Position numbers and translations under genes: made by a program. Of a DNA stretch of 64,000 nt, positions 47,149 through 56,980 are shown piece after piece. The notes under the pieces were generated by a model. That model searched no databases and was not told where the DNA came from. It saw nothing but the letters and a program-made list of their open reading frames with translations. Source of the stretch: Rhodopseudomonas sp. BAL398 (lineage in GTDB: Bacteria; Pseudomonadota; Alphaproteobacteria; Rhizobiales; Xanthobacteraceae); the NCBI RefSeq assembly GCF_033001325.1, contig NZ_CP133114.1, positions 1-64,000 on the forward strand, in the 5' to 3' direction. Within the stretch, counting starts at the first letter, position 1; each line of letters opens with the position of its first letter.

Positions 47149-47427
47149 ATGGCAAAAGTTCACGTTCACGAAACGCATCCCAATATCGTCAGGCGGCTCC
47201 GGCGCGCCGAGGGTCACCTACGTCGTGTCATCGACATGTTCGACGAAGGCCGGTCGTGCCTGGATCTGGCTCAGCAGCTTCATGCCGTCGAGAAGGCCAT
47301 CGGCGAGGCGAAGCGCACATTGATCCACGACCACGTCGACCATTGCCTCGATCGCGCCGTGAGCGGGCCCGGCAAATCGACAAGAACCGTCGTCGATGAA
47401 TTCAAGGCCATTTCCAAATATCTGTGA
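47149..47427 (+). CDS. CsoR-family repressor with Cys-His-Cys site
   Basis: This is a 92-residue DUF156 repressor. The ligand positions are C37 (GRSCLDLA), H62 (HDHVDH) and C66 (HCLDRA), plus an N-terminal HVHETH. This is the CsoR-like C-H-C set, but the N-terminal His residues are shared with RcnR/FrmR proteins. It could sense Cu, Co, Ni or formaldehyde. It is divergent from dmeR and begins the operon that leads into the adaptor and RND pump genes (47462, 48677), so it probably controls them. Confidence 0.85.
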   Translation: MAKVHVHETHPNIVRRLRRAEGHLRRVIDMFDEGRSCLDLAQQLHAVEKAIGEAKRTLIHDHVDHCLDRAVSGPGKSTRTVVDEFKAISKYL

Positions 47428-47461
47428 CGGTGGCGCGCTGGCTCCACGTCGGAAGAGTATC

Positions 47462-48673
47462 ATGATGAGTCGCTCGACAATCGTTGTGCTTGCGTTCGCG
47501 GGAGGAGCCGCGATTTTCGCGCTGGGTCTGTCGACGACCCTTCAACGGGCAATCGGGATGGGACCGCCGGCCAAGACGGCAATATTGCCCAAGCCGTCGG
47601 CACCGGAGCTGATCTCCAGCCTTCTGTCTATGAGTGATGAGCAGATCAAGCTCGCGCAGATCGATCTGGTCGACGTAGGACCGGCAGCAATCGCCAAGCG
47701 TCTCGTTGTTCCGGGTTCGGTTGTTCCCGACGCGGACCGGATCGCACATGTCTCGGTCAAGCTATCGGGGACGGTCGCGGAGCTGCGCAAGAATATCGGT
47801 GAAGATGTCGCAAGGGATGAAGTGATCGCCGTCCTCGAAAGCCGCGAGGTCGCGGATGCCAAGAGCGAATATCTGGCAGCCGGACTTACAAACGATCTGC
47901 AACAGGATTTGTCCACCCGCGACAAGACGCTCTGGGACAGCCGTGTAGGCACCGAGCAGCAATACCTGCGGTCGCGCAACGCCGCGGCGCAGACCGAAAT
48001 GCGCGTCAAGATCGCGCGGCAGAAATTGCTTGCGCTAGGCCTCGGCGAAAGGGAGATCATCGCGGTGCCCGGGGCTCCAGAGGCTTCGCTTCGACGCCAG
48101 GATGTGCGCTCGCCGATCTCCGGGCGGGTGGCCGAACGCAAGGTCGAGTTGGGCACAGCCGTCGGCCGGGACAGTCTGGAGACCGAATTGTTCGTCGTGG
48201 TCGATCTGAGCCGTGTCTGGGTGGAATTGTCTGTCGCCTCCTCCGACCTTCCTTTGATCAAGGAAGGCCAATCGGTCAAAATTTCCGCAAGAGGTCTTGC
48301 CACGACAGCCATCGGCAAGGTCGTGTTCGTGAGCCCGCTGGTCGACAAGGATACGCGCACGGCGCGCGTCGTGGCTGAAATCCCAAATCCCGACCGGACT
48401 TGGCGGCCGGGATCGTTCGTCACGGCGGCAATCGCCCTCGAGGAGCGGACCGTGCCCGTCGTGGTGCTCGCGACCGCCATCCAGAAGCTGGCCGGCCAAC
48501 CGATCGTGTTCGTCCGGACCAAAGACGGCTTCGAAAAGCGCAATGTCGTGGTTGGCGAGAGAGAGGATCAGGTCGTCGAGATCGTGTCCGGCCTGACGCC
48601 CGGCGAGGCCGTCGCCACGACGAACACGTTCTCGCTCAAGGCCGAGCTTTCGAAGCCGCGGGACGAGGACTGA
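47462..48673 (+). CDS. CnrB/NccB-type RND adaptor
   Basis: This is a 403-residue membrane-fusion protein with an anchor (residues 4-27), a lipoyl/hairpin domain (VARDEVIAVLESREVADAKS, then LDLAQQ-like helices) and barrel domains (SRVWVELSVASSDLPLIKEG). The sequence differs from both other adaptors in the window. ATGs at 47462 and 47465 are both possible; the first has GGAAGAG upstream. The pump gene starts four bases after its stop, and the repressor gene precedes it by 34 bases. Confidence 0.85.
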   Translation: MMSRSTIVVLAFAGGAAIFALGLSTTLQRAIGMGPPAKTAILPKPSAPELISSLLSMSDEQIKLAQIDLVDVGPAAIAKRLVVPGSVVPDADRIAHVSVKLSGTVAELRKNIGEDVARDEVIAVLESREVADAKSEYLAAGLTNDLQQDLSTRDKTLWDSRVGTEQQYLRSRNAAAQTEMRVKIARQKLLALGLGEREIIAVPGAPEASLRRQDVRSPISGRVAERKVELGTAVGRDSLETELFVVVDLSRVWVELSVASSDLPLIKEGQSVKISARGLATTAIGKVVFVSPLVDKDTRTARVVAEIPNPDRTWRPGSFVTAAIALEERTVPVVVLATAIQKLAGQPIVFVRTKDGFEKRNVVVGEREDQVVEIVSGLTPGEAVATTNTFSLKAELSKPRDED

Positions 48674-48676
48674 GCG

Positions 48677-51600
48677 ATGATCGAAAGCATCATCGATTTT
48701 TCGGTCCGGCGCCGATGGCTCGTCCTGCTGATTACGCTGGCGGCAGTCGCCTCGGGTTTCTGGTCTCTGACCAAGCTTCCGATCGATGCGGTTCCGGATG
48801 TCACCAACGTCCAGGTCCAGGTCAACGCCGCGGCCCCGGCGCTGACGCCGGTCGAAATCGAGAAGCAGATCACCGTGGCACTGGAAACAGTGCTGGCCGG
48901 CACGCCCGGTTTGGAATCGACGCGGTCCTTTTCGCGGAACGGTTTTGCCCAGATCACGGCCGTGTTCACCGACCGTACCAACATCTACTTCGCGCGCCAG
49001 CAGGTTTCGGAGCGCATCAACGAGGCCAAGGCCAATCTTCCGCCCGGCGTCGACATTAAGCTCGGGCCAATCTCGACCGGACTTGGCGAGATCTATTGGT
49101 GGGCGGTCGAATACGCCAAACCCAGCGCGGTTGCACCGGTGCACAACGGCCAGCCCGGCTGGCAGTCCGATGGAACCTATCTGACGCCCGAAGGTGAGCG
49201 CCTGACAAACGATTTTCAGCGGACGGTGTATCTGCGCACCGTGCAGGACTGGATCATCCGTCCGCAGATGAAGACGGTCCCCGGGGTGGCTGGCGCCGAT
49301 GCTATCGGTGGTTTCGTCAAGCAGTTCCAGGTGCAACCCGACCCGCAGCGACTGATCAGCTTTGGACTATCGCTCAATCAGGTCATCGAGGCCATCGAGG
49401 CCAATAACGTCAGCCGAGGCGCCAACTACATCGAGCAAAACGGCGAAGGTTACGTGGTCCGGGCCAGTGGTCGCGTCGAAAACATCGAGGACATCTCGCA
49501 AATCGTCGTGGCCACGCGGGCGGGTGTCCCGATCCGCGTCAAGGACGTTGCCGATGTCGTGATCGGTAAGGAGTTGCGCACCGGCAGCGCCAGCGTCAAC
49601 GGCCGCGAGGTCGTCCTCGGAACAACGCTGATGCTGATCGGAGGCAACAGCCGTACGGTCGCAGCGGCGGCGGATGCGAAGATCAAGGAGATCAGCCGCA
49701 CGCTTCCGCCCGGCATCTATGCCCACACCGTGCTCAACCGGACGCAATTGGTCGATGCCACCATCGAGACTGTCGCCACCAACCTGGCGGAAGGCGCTCT
49801 GCTCGTTATCGTCGTGCTGTTCCTCCTGTTAGGCAACCTGCGGGCCGCGGTGGTGACTGCGTGTGTCATCCCGGTCACCATGATGCTGACCGCAACGGGC
49901 ATGCTGCAGGGCAAGATCAGCGCCAATCTCATGAGCTTGGGCGCCTTGGACTTCGGACTGATCGTCGACGGCGCCGTGATCATCGCGGAAAACAGTCTCC
50001 GCCACCTTGCTGAGCGTCAGCGCCAGGTCGGGCGAATGCTGGCGCTGGACGAACGGCTCCAGACCGTCAAGGAATCCGCCATCGAGATGATCCGGCCGAC
50101 GGTCTACGGCCAGCTTATCATCATTCTCGTCTACGTGCCGCTGCTGACGTTCACCGGCGTCGAGGGCAAGACGTTCGAGCCGATGGCGCTGACGGTCATC
50201 ATCGCGCTCGTCGCGGCCTTCGTCGTCTCGTTGACATTCGTCCCGGCGATGGTCGCGCTGACTGTCACCAAACCGGTTAGCGAGCAGGAAAACGCCATCA
50301 TCCGCAAGCTGAAGGCGGGCTATGCGCCGCTATTGACGCGGGTGATCGCGTCTCCGCTGCCTGTGATCGGTGTCGCCGCGATCCTCTTCGTCGCAGCGAG
50401 TCTGCTGTTCACCCGGCTGGGGCAGGAGTTCACACCGACGCTGGACGAAAAGAACATCGTGATGGAGGTCAAGCGAATCCCGAGTACGTCGATAACCCAA
50501 TCGCAAGCGATGCAACTCCAGATCGAGAGTGTCGTCAGCAAGTTTCCGCAGGTGGCGTTCGTGTTCTCCCGCACCGGAACGCCGGACCTCGCCGCCGACC
50601 CGATGCCGCCGAACGCGTCCGACACCTACATCATCGTCAAGCCGCAGGCCGAGTGGCCCGACCCGTCGATGACAAAAGACGATCTCATCAAGCAGATCGA
50701 GGTTGAAGCCTCGAAATTGCCGGGGAACAAGCTCGGCTTCTCCCAGCCCATCGAAATGCGGTTCAATGAGCTGATCGCCGGCGTGCGCGAGGATCTGGCG
50801 GTCAAGGTCTTCGGCGACGATTTCGAGCAGATGCAGCGGACTGCCGGCAACATCGCCCATGCGCTGCGGCGCATCGACGGCGCCGAGAACGTCAAGGTGG
50901 AAGAGACCGCCGGGCTTCCGTTCCTGGAGATCAAGATCGACAAGGCCGAAATCGCACGCCGTGGCCTCAGCCTGCTTGCGGTCCAGGACGTGATCGAAGC
51001 CGCGATCGGCGGCCGGGTCGCCGGACTGGTGTTCGAGGGTGATCGGCGTTTTCAGATCATCGTCCGGCTGAACGACGCGCTGCGCAACGATATCGCGGCG
51101 CTTGAAAACCTGCCGGTGCAATTGCCGCGACTGACGCAAAATGCCGCGGTGGCGTCCGTCCCTCTTCGCGCTCTGGCGACATTCGAGCAAACCGAAGGCG
51201 CCAACCAGATCAGCCGCGAGAACGGCAAGCGGCGCGTCGTCGCGACGGCCGAAGTCCGTGGGCGGGATATCGGATCGTTGGTCGCGGAGGCGCAGGCGAT
51301 CATCGGAGAGAAGGTCAAGCTGGCGCCCGGGACCTGGCTTTCCTGGGGCGGCCAATTCGAGAACTTCTCCGTTGCCCGGCAGCGTCTGATGTTCGTGGTC
51401 CCCGGCTGTTTCCTCTTGATATTCCTGCTGCTGTTCGGCGCGCTTGGTTCCGCGCGGGACGCGCTTCTGGTCTTCAGCGCGGTGCCCCTCGCGCTGACCG
51501 GCGGCATCGCTGCGCTATGGCTGCGCGGCATGCCGTTCTCGATCTCGGCCGCGGTCGGCTTTATTGCCCTCTCCGGCGTCGCGGTCCTGAACGGATTGGT

Positions 51601-51916
51601 GATGCTCAGCCAGATTCGAAGACTGGTTGCCGATGGAGTCGGCACGCAGGCAGCCATCAGCCAAGGCGCTCTGACGCGGTTTCGTCCGGTCGTCATGACG
51701 GCGCTGGTCGCCTCGCTCGGCTTCGTGCCGATGGCGCTTGCGACGGGGACGGGAGCAGAAGTGCAGAAGCCGCTGGCGACCGTAGTAATCGGCGGCCTGT
51801 TGAGCGCGACGCTGCTCACCTTGCTGGTCTTACCCGCGCTTTATTCCTACTTCGCATCTATCGAAAGCCGGACGAAGCCCGACCGCGAGTTCGTTCCGAA
51901 CCGCGCGGCCGAGTAG
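48677..51916 (+). CDS. CzcA/CnrA-type RND pump
   Basis: This is a 1079-residue HME-RND transporter of the divalent-cation type. TM4 has ALDFGLIVDGAVIIAEN with both Asp and Glu. The N-terminus reads PIDAVPDVTNVQVQVNA, and a segment WWAVEYAKPSAVAPVHNGQP between helices is an insertion relative to the czcA copy at 38449. It is probably a Co/Ni or Zn pump, given the dmeRF neighbours. No channel gene (CnrC) follows, so CzcC at 42953 might be shared; this is inference. Confidence 0.9.
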   Translation: MIESIIDFSVRRRWLVLLITLAAVASGFWSLTKLPIDAVPDVTNVQVQVNAAAPALTPVEIEKQITVALETVLAGTPGLESTRSFSRNGFAQITAVFTDRTNIYFARQQVSERINEAKANLPPGVDIKLGPISTGLGEIYWWAVEYAKPSAVAPVHNGQPGWQSDGTYLTPEGERLTNDFQRTVYLRTVQDWIIRPQMKTVPGVAGADAIGGFVKQFQVQPDPQRLISFGLSLNQVIEAIEANNVSRGANYIEQNGEGYVVRASGRVENIEDISQIVVATRAGVPIRVKDVADVVIGKELRTGSASVNGREVVLGTTLMLIGGNSRTVAAAADAKIKEISRTLPPGIYAHTVLNRTQLVDATIETVATNLAEGALLVIVVLFLLLGNLRAAVVTACVIPVTMMLTATGMLQGKISANLMSLGALDFGLIVDGAVIIAENSLRHLAERQRQVGRMLALDERLQTVKESAIEMIRPTVYGQLIIILVYVPLLTFTGVEGKTFEPMALTVIIALVAAFVVSLTFVPAMVALTVTKPVSEQENAIIRKLKAGYAPLLTRVIASPLPVIGVAAILFVAASLLFTRLGQEFTPTLDEKNIVMEVKRIPSTSITQSQAMQLQIESVVSKFPQVAFVFSRTGTPDLAADPMPPNASDTYIIVKPQAEWPDPSMTKDDLIKQIEVEASKLPGNKLGFSQPIEMRFNELIAGVREDLAVKVFGDDFEQMQRTAGNIAHALRRIDGAENVKVEETAGLPFLEIKIDKAEIARRGLSLLAVQDVIEAAIGGRVAGLVFEGDRRFQIIVRLNDALRNDIAALENLPVQLPRLTQNAAVASVPLRALATFEQTEGANQISRENGKRRVVATAEVRGRDIGSLVAEAQAIIGEKVKLAPGTWLSWGGQFENFSVARQRLMFVVPGCFLLIFLLLFGALGSARDALLVFSAVPLALTGGIAALWLRGMPFSISAAVGFIALSGVAVLNGLVMLSQIRRLVADGVGTQAAISQGALTRFRPVVMTALVASLGFVPMALATGTGAEVQKPLATVVIGGLLSATLLTLLVLPALYSYFASIESRTKPDREFVPNRAAE

Positions 51917-52088
51917 AGCCTTTAAAAGCATACCAAGTTAACGCGAATACAGGATCGGTTCGGTCTGTCGCAGCAGGCATCTAGCAACCGGACATGGATA
52001 AGATACAACACTCGGCATCCCCACATTCGTTCTACATCCTCGGATCGCATCTGGGCGCTGTCCGCGACGGTCTCATCGGGAGAACAAC

Positions 52089-52850
52089 ATGATCGTGGAT
52101 TGGACGCATGCTTGGCCGCCGACGATTGCCGCATTTCTGGCCTCGCTCGTGGAATTCGTCGAAGCTCTGACCGTTGTTCTGGCTGTCGGCGCCGTCCGCG
52201 GCTGGAGCGGCGCACTGATCGGGAGTGGGGCCGCACTTGGCATGCTGCTGGCCATCGTCGTGGCGGCCGGTCCGGCGCTCGCGCGCATCCCGCTGGATGT
52301 CGTCCAGCTCGCGGTCGGGGTGCTTCTGCTCCTCTTCGGAATGCGATGGTTGCGCAAAGCAATTCTGCGTTCGGCCGGCGTTATTCCTTTGCATGACGAG
52401 GACGCGATCTATTCCAGGCAAACGGAATCGCTGCGCAAGCTCGGGCAGCGCCAGCGAGGATGGGACAGGGCCGCGATCGCAACCGCCTTCAAGATCACGA
52501 TGCTCGAGGGTATCGAGGTGGTCTTCATCGTTATCGCTGTGGGTTCCGGCGGCGCGGGCTTGCTTGTTCCGGCGAGCATGGGGGCGCTGGCCGCGCTGCT
52601 TGTCGTCGTGCTGCTTGGCTTTGTCGTTCACAAGCCTTTGGCGTCTATCCCGGAGAACACCCTGAAGTTTATGGTCGGGGTATTGCTCTCCGCGTTTGGC
52701 ACTTTCTGGGTCGGCGAAGGCATGGGACTTCGATGGCCCGCTCAGGATTGGTCGATCCTCGGTCTCGTTGCTGGCTTCCTGATCGTCGCATTGATCGCAA
52801 CACCGCTTTGCCGGATGCGCTCGGGCGCGCGCGGCGCCGCGAAACGATAG
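52089..52850 (+). CDS. Two-repeat membrane protein (COG4280-like)
   Basis: This is a 253-residue membrane protein with about seven helices. It is built as an inverted pair of repeats, each beginning with an acidic motif: LVEFVEALTVVLAVGAVRGW (residues 18-37) and LEGIEVVFIVIAVGSG (residues 141-156). The pattern is like GDT1/TMEM165-type cation exporters and the COG4280 group. GGGAG precedes the ATG. It follows the RND pump by 172 bases and is probably a manganese- or cation-type exporter; the substrate is not readable. Confidence 0.7.
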   Translation: MIVDWTHAWPPTIAAFLASLVEFVEALTVVLAVGAVRGWSGALIGSGAALGMLLAIVVAAGPALARIPLDVVQLAVGVLLLLFGMRWLRKAILRSAGVIPLHDEDAIYSRQTESLRKLGQRQRGWDRAAIATAFKITMLEGIEVVFIVIAVGSGGAGLLVPASMGALAALLVVVLLGFVVHKPLASIPENTLKFMVGVLLSAFGTFWVGEGMGLRWPAQDWSILGLVAGFLIVALIATPLCRMRSGARGAAKR

Positions 52851-52860
52851 GAACTCCTGC

Positions 52861-53064
52861 ATGCGCTGGTTCAAGACGATCATTCGAGAGCTTTTCGGCT
52901 TGTTCGTGGATGACGGCAGCTTTGCGCTCATAATCATTGCGTGGCTTGGCGCCGCATGGCTTGTGCTGCCATGGCTGACGGCCGGTTCGGCCTGGGGCGG
53001 CGCAATCATGTTCGCCGGTCTTGCGTCAATTCTCGTCGAAAGTGTCTGGCGTCATCGGGCTTAG
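52861..53064 (+). CDS. Small two-helix membrane protein
   Basis: This is a 67-residue protein with two membrane helices (FALIIIAWLGAAWLVLPWL and AIMFAGLASILVESVW). AGGA lies nine bases before the ATG, and the start lies 10 bases after the COG4280-like gene stop. A pair of this kind is common beside COG4280 proteins. Function unknown. Confidence 0.65.
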   Translation: MRWFKTIIRELFGLFVDDGSFALIIIAWLGAAWLVLPWLTAGSAWGGAIMFAGLASILVESVWRHRA

Positions 53065-53153
53065 GTGGATCTCGTCGCAGCACGATTGCTTACATCCGCC
53101 TGATGAAAGCCTTTCGGGCACGTCGCGAAGCGATCGAGCGCACGTTGTCATTC

Positions 53154-53408
53154 CTATTTTTCGCCATTCGCCCCAGTGAAGCGAACACCGATCCGCTTCT
53201 CCTTGCGCCAGATCATCCGGCAATGCTGCGAGCCACTTTCAATTACCAGCGAAAAGGCGTCGGGAATTTCCGATCGGTGATGTCACACATCTAGCGAGGC
53301 GCCGTAGTCGGAAAGATTCCGAACCGTGCAACTGATTGCGCCTCCACCAAACGCGATTGTTGCAGCCTTCAAGACCCGGCGGCGCGGTGTGGAACGATGC
53401 TCCTCCAT
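53154..53408 (-). pseudogene. PilZ-domain gene with an in-frame TGA
   Basis: From ATG 53408 the frame reads MEEHRSTPRRRVLKAATIAF, then CTVRNLSDYGASLDV. It then meets TGA at 53285-53283 and continues in the same frame HHRSEIPDAFSLVIESGSQH, then CRMIWRKEKRIGVRFTGANG, to a normal TAG. The whole is a complete 84-codon PilZ domain broken only by one stop. The RxxxR and binding residues of c-di-GMP effectors are partly seen (RRRV). It could be a recent nonsense mutation or a sequence error. Confidence 0.7.
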
Positions 53409-53447
53409 TTGAGAACTCCATGGTGGTGTCGGGAGTCTATTCCGCGA

Positions 53448-54241
53448 TCAATCGAGCCCGCGAAGTTCGGGGACTCGCGAATATGCGCCGGGATGCCGCC
53501 CCGGCCGCTGCGGAATAACGAGAATGCAAACGGCAATGACGACGATGAGGGCTGCCGAGGCGGAAAAGTCGCCAACGGCAAGCCCCCCGGCGGCGACCGG
53601 CTTGTCAAGCGAGTTGGCAATTGTGGCGCCCAGCGGACGCGTCAGGATGAAAGCCGCCCAGAACAACGTGGTGCGGGACATTTTCGTGAAGAAGTAAAGA
53701 ACGGCGACGATTGCCAAGACGATGGCAAGCACAAGCGCGCTGCCGTTGTAACCGAGCCCGGTGTCATCTGCCATCCAGTCGCCGAGCGCCGTGCCGAGGG
53801 TCTGCGAGAACATGATGGTCGCCCAGTAGAACGCTTCGACTTTGGGCGAGTAACGGTTTCGACGGAGACGGAGCCGAGCGACCAATACCACAAGCCCAGT
53901 GTCGCCATGACCATCGTGAAGAGCGACAGGGAGCCGCCGAGATAGCCAATGCCGAGCGAACGATCGACCAAATCGGCAAGCGTCGTTCCGGCGAGCGTGG
54001 TCGCGGTGATGGCGGCCCAGTACAGGAAGGGCTGAAATCGCTTCGCCCTTATCTGAGAACTCACGGCCACAATCAATACGGTGGCAAAGATGGCGGTGCC
54101 GATCAGATAACCGAGACCCAACGTCAACGTCACCGCGTTGCCGCCCACCTCGCCCAGAGTGGTCGCGAATATCTTGATGACCCAGAATCCGAGCGTGATA
54201 GCCGGCACCTTGCTGGCTTCTGTGCTGACGATTCTGTCCAT
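53448..54241 (-). pseudogene. COG4705-like membrane protein gene, frameshifted
   Basis: From ATG 54241 (GGAG upstream) the frame matches the intact paralogue at 54397-55155 through LGLWYWSLGSVSVETVT. It then shifts near 53851. The other frame continues SPKVEAFYWATIMFSQTLGT to RPLGATIANSLDKPVAAGG and ends normally. A one-base loss separates the halves. Two adjacent copies of the gene thus exist, one broken. Confidence 0.75.
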
Positions 54242-54396
54242 GCGGCTTTCTCCGAACAACGATTGCTGATTGAACGACAAATTGACCGTGGGGAGCCGCT
54301 CTCGGACGGCTACCGATCCTGCATCGCTCGACGCGCCAGGCTTGAAAATTTGCGAACGCTCATGAGGATCGACATCGCTTGAGAGCCGCAGTAGCG

Positions 54397-55155
54397 TCAC
54401 GCCGGATGCTTGCCCGCGCGCTGCGGCAACAGGATCAGGCAGGCAAGGATGAAGGCTGCGATCACGGCCGATGCGAGCGGTCTGCTGAGACTGAGACCCC
54501 CGGCAGCGACCGGTTTATCGAGGAAGTCGCCAACCGTCGCGCCAAGCGGACGAGTCAGAATGAAGGCCGCCCAGAACAGCAGCACCCGCGACACGTTCGT
54601 GCGATAATAGAGTGCGACAACGACGGCCAGCCCGGCCGCGAAGACGAGAGCGCCCCCTTCATAGCCAAGGCCGCCGGTGTCGGCCAGCCAGTCGCCGAGC
54701 GCAGTGCCGAGGGTTTGCGAGAACGTGATCGCTCCCCAGTAAAACGCCTCGACCTTCGGCGTGGAGACGGTGTTGACCGATACCGTTCCCTCCGACCAAT
54801 ACCAAAGCCCGAGGATGCTCACGAGGCAGAGAAACAGCAGCGATGAGCCGCCGGTATAACCGATCCCGAGCGACCGGTCGGCGAAGTCGGCCATCGTGGT
54901 GCCGAAGGTCGTCGAGGCCACGATGGTCGCCCAGTAGAGAAACGGATGAAAGCGTTTCGCGACGATCTGTGCGATCACGAAGGCGATGAGCAGCACCGCG
55001 AACAAGGCTGTCCCCGCCAAATAACCCCAGTTCAGCGTCATGGTGACGGTATCGCCGCCGGTCTCGCCGAGCGTTGTGGCAAGAATTTTGATGATCCAGA
55101 AGCCGAGCGTGACTTCAGGGACTTTGCTCAATGCGAATTTCTGGGCTGGGGTCAT
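54397..55155 (-). CDS. COG4705-like membrane protein, intact copy
   Basis: This is a 252-residue membrane protein with about seven helices and the conserved blocks VPEVTLGFWIIKILATTLGE, GGDTVTMTL and KVEAFYWGAITFSQTLGTAL. It belongs to the COG4705 family of uncharacterised inner-membrane proteins. ATG 55155 is followed by the same context as the broken paralogue (KVP.ITLGFW). The frame from 55371 is Arg-rich upstream and rejected. It lies in a run of minus-strand genes that ends with a PepSY relic and the two-component pair. Confidence 0.75.
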   Translation of the reverse strand: MTPAQKFALSKVPEVTLGFWIIKILATTLGETGGDTVTMTLNWGYLAGTALFAVLLIAFVIAQIVAKRFHPFLYWATIVASTTFGTTMADFADRSLGIGYTGGSSLLFLCLVSILGLWYWSEGTVSVNTVSTPKVEAFYWGAITFSQTLGTALGDWLADTGGLGYEGGALVFAAGLAVVVALYYRTNVSRVLLFWAAFILTRPLGATVGDFLDKPVAAGGLSLSRPLASAVIAAFILACLILLPQRAGKHPA

Positions 55156-55234
55156 GATTGCATTTCCGTTATGTAGCCGGCCACCCGGCGCGTGCGAGGA
55201 CGCACCGGGTTTGTTCGTGGGACCATGCTGCGGG

Positions 55235-55532
55235 TCAGTCCGGATGGGGACCTTCTGTCTTGTTTTCGAGTACCTTGCCGCTCGCGGCATCGACGCCGAC
55301 TTCCTGCGTCCGCGAGCCGTTCTTGATGTCGAACGAATAACGCAGGCCGCTGCCTCCGGATTCGCGCTCAAGCTCTTCGTCGGTGACTTTCCCGGGATGG
55401 GCCTTGCGTGATGGTGACCTTCGCTTGACCGGCAAGCTTTTGACCGGTGTAGGCCAGCGCTGGCACCATGAGCGCCAGCAAGATACCTGCGGCGCCCAAG
55501 GCGTCCAGGCGGTACGGGGTAGTCCTGATCAT
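55235..55532 (-). pseudogene. PepSY-domain gene with frameshift/deletion
   Basis: From ATG 55532 the frame reads MIRTTPYRLDALGAAGILLA (signal) to LAGQAKVTIT. The PepSY part then continues in another frame: KAHPGKVTDEELERESGGSG, LRYSFDIKNGSRTQEVGVDA, SGKVLENKTEG. The family's usual five or six codons between VTI and KAHPG are missing. The join near 55405 is therefore a deletion with a frame change. It lies just upstream of the COG4705 genes on the same strand. Confidence 0.65.
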
Positions 55533-55666
55533 GTGTCTCTCCGATTCGCCCCCCGCTTGCGAACGGATGCGCGACGCGTCGGCGACGGCCCGCTCCGATG
55601 AGGTGACCATGGCCCCGGAGACTGAGGACAGAATGAGCCTGGGTGCGGCGAGAAGAGAAAAGTGCG

Positions 55667-56980
55667 CTATGCCAGTAATGTGACGCGCGCGAGAACGCCG
55701 GCTGCCCCGTCGGGGCGGTTCTCGACGGTCAGGACAAGACCATTGCGCTCGGCAATTCGCCGCGCGATCGCCAGCCCCAGACCGGTTCCCTCGACGTCCG
55801 GCGGCGACGCGCGATAGAACCGATCGAAGATGCGGGAAACGGCGCCTGGCGGCAAACCAGGACCCGTATCCAGAACCTCGACAACGCGTCGCCCGTCGCG
55901 CAGAGTCAGGGAAACGTCGACCTGCCCGCCGGAGGGCGTGTACCGCACGGCGTTATCGATCAGATTTGCGAACAGAACGCGCAATTCCTCGACCGAACCA
56001 TGCAGCGTCGCGGACGTCTCCATCCGGGCCCCGAGATCGATGCCCTTGTGTTCGGCCAGCACGACATGATCGCCGACGCAGTCGAGCAGCAGCGGACCCA
56101 CCTCAACCGTTTCGCTGAGGGGTGCTACGGGCTCGTCGAGGCGCGCCAGCCGCAGCAGTTGACCGACAAGGGCGCTCGCGCGCTTCACGCCCTGCGCAAG
56201 TGCCGCCTTGCCAGCCTCGAATTCCGCTCCGACCGAGCTGGAACTGTTGATCTTGAGGTTATCCACCTGGATTTGCATCGCAGCGAGCGGCGTCCGCAGT
56301 TCATGCGCCGCGTCGGAGAGAAACCGCTTCTGCGCTTCCACGGCGGCGCGCAGGCGCACGATCAGGCCGTTCATGCTTTCGACCAAAGGCGCCACTTCGA
56401 TCGGAATTCCGGCGAGGGGAATGGCTGCGGCTGCCACCGCACTTCGATTCGCAAGATCCCGCGCCAGAGCGTCCAGCCGTCCAAGCATCCGGTTCAGCGC
56501 CCAGCCGACGACGAGCCAGGACAGCGGTATGACGATCAGGATGGGCGCCGCGGCTCCCACGGCGGCGCTTCGGGCAAATTCCTGACGAACCTTGTCGCGC
56601 TGCGCGACCTGCACGGTCCAGGTATCGTTGTCCGTCGAATAGACCCGCCAGGGCTCGCCGGCGACGACGATATCTTCAAAGCCGGGCTTGCTCGGCCGCG
56701 CGATGTCGACGCCGCGAAGCGTAGTGTGGGCAACGACGCCGCGCTTCCAGATCGTTACCGCAATCTGATCTTCCGGATCCTGATCGCTGGCCGGCGGCGC
56801 GTCAGCATCGGGAAGACCCAAGCCGGCGTTAAGTGCAACCTGGCGTAACTGTCCGTCAAGAAAATCAGCGGCTTCGTCACGCGCAAGCTTGTAGGCGAGC
56901 AACATCGCGGCGGCGCCGACCAAGGTCAGAAGAACGGTCATCGAGATAAGGGTTGCTCGCCGGAGCGAGACCGTCGTCAT
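55667..56980 (-). CDS. Sensor histidine kinase, QseC-like
   Basis: This is a 437-residue sensor kinase. TM1 is at residues 11-31, then a periplasmic domain (about 35-135) with many Asp residues, TM2 at 144-162, HAMP (about 163-215), the His box LSDAAHELRTPL (H226), N box IDNAVRYT and G boxes DTGPGLPPG and GTGLGLAIARR. The ATG overlaps the response regulator stop by four bases. The sensed signal is not readable; the metal neighbours suggest a cation. Confidence 0.9.
   Translation of the reverse strand: MTTVSLRRATLISMTVLLTLVGAAAMLLAYKLARDEAADFLDGQLRQVALNAGLGLPDADAPPASDQDPEDQIAVTIWKRGVVAHTTLRGVDIARPSKPGFEDIVVAGEPWRVYSTDNDTWTVQVAQRDKVRQEFARSAAVGAAAPILIVIPLSWLVVGWALNRMLGRLDALARDLANRSAVAAAAIPLAGIPIEVAPLVESMNGLIVRLRAAVEAQKRFLSDAAHELRTPLAAMQIQVDNLKINSSSSVGAEFEAGKAALAQGVKRASALVGQLLRLARLDEPVAPLSETVEVGPLLLDCVGDHVVLAEHKGIDLGARMETSATLHGSVEELRVLFANLIDNAVRYTPSGGQVDVSLTLRDGRRVVEVLDTGPGLPPGAVSRIFDRFYRASPPDVEGTGLGLAIARRIAERNGLVLTVENRPDGAAGVLARVTLLA

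Noticed and set aside
48035-49336. Antisense frame of 433 codons across adaptor and pump
   Set aside because: It crosses two real genes on the plus strand and has no recognisable domain.
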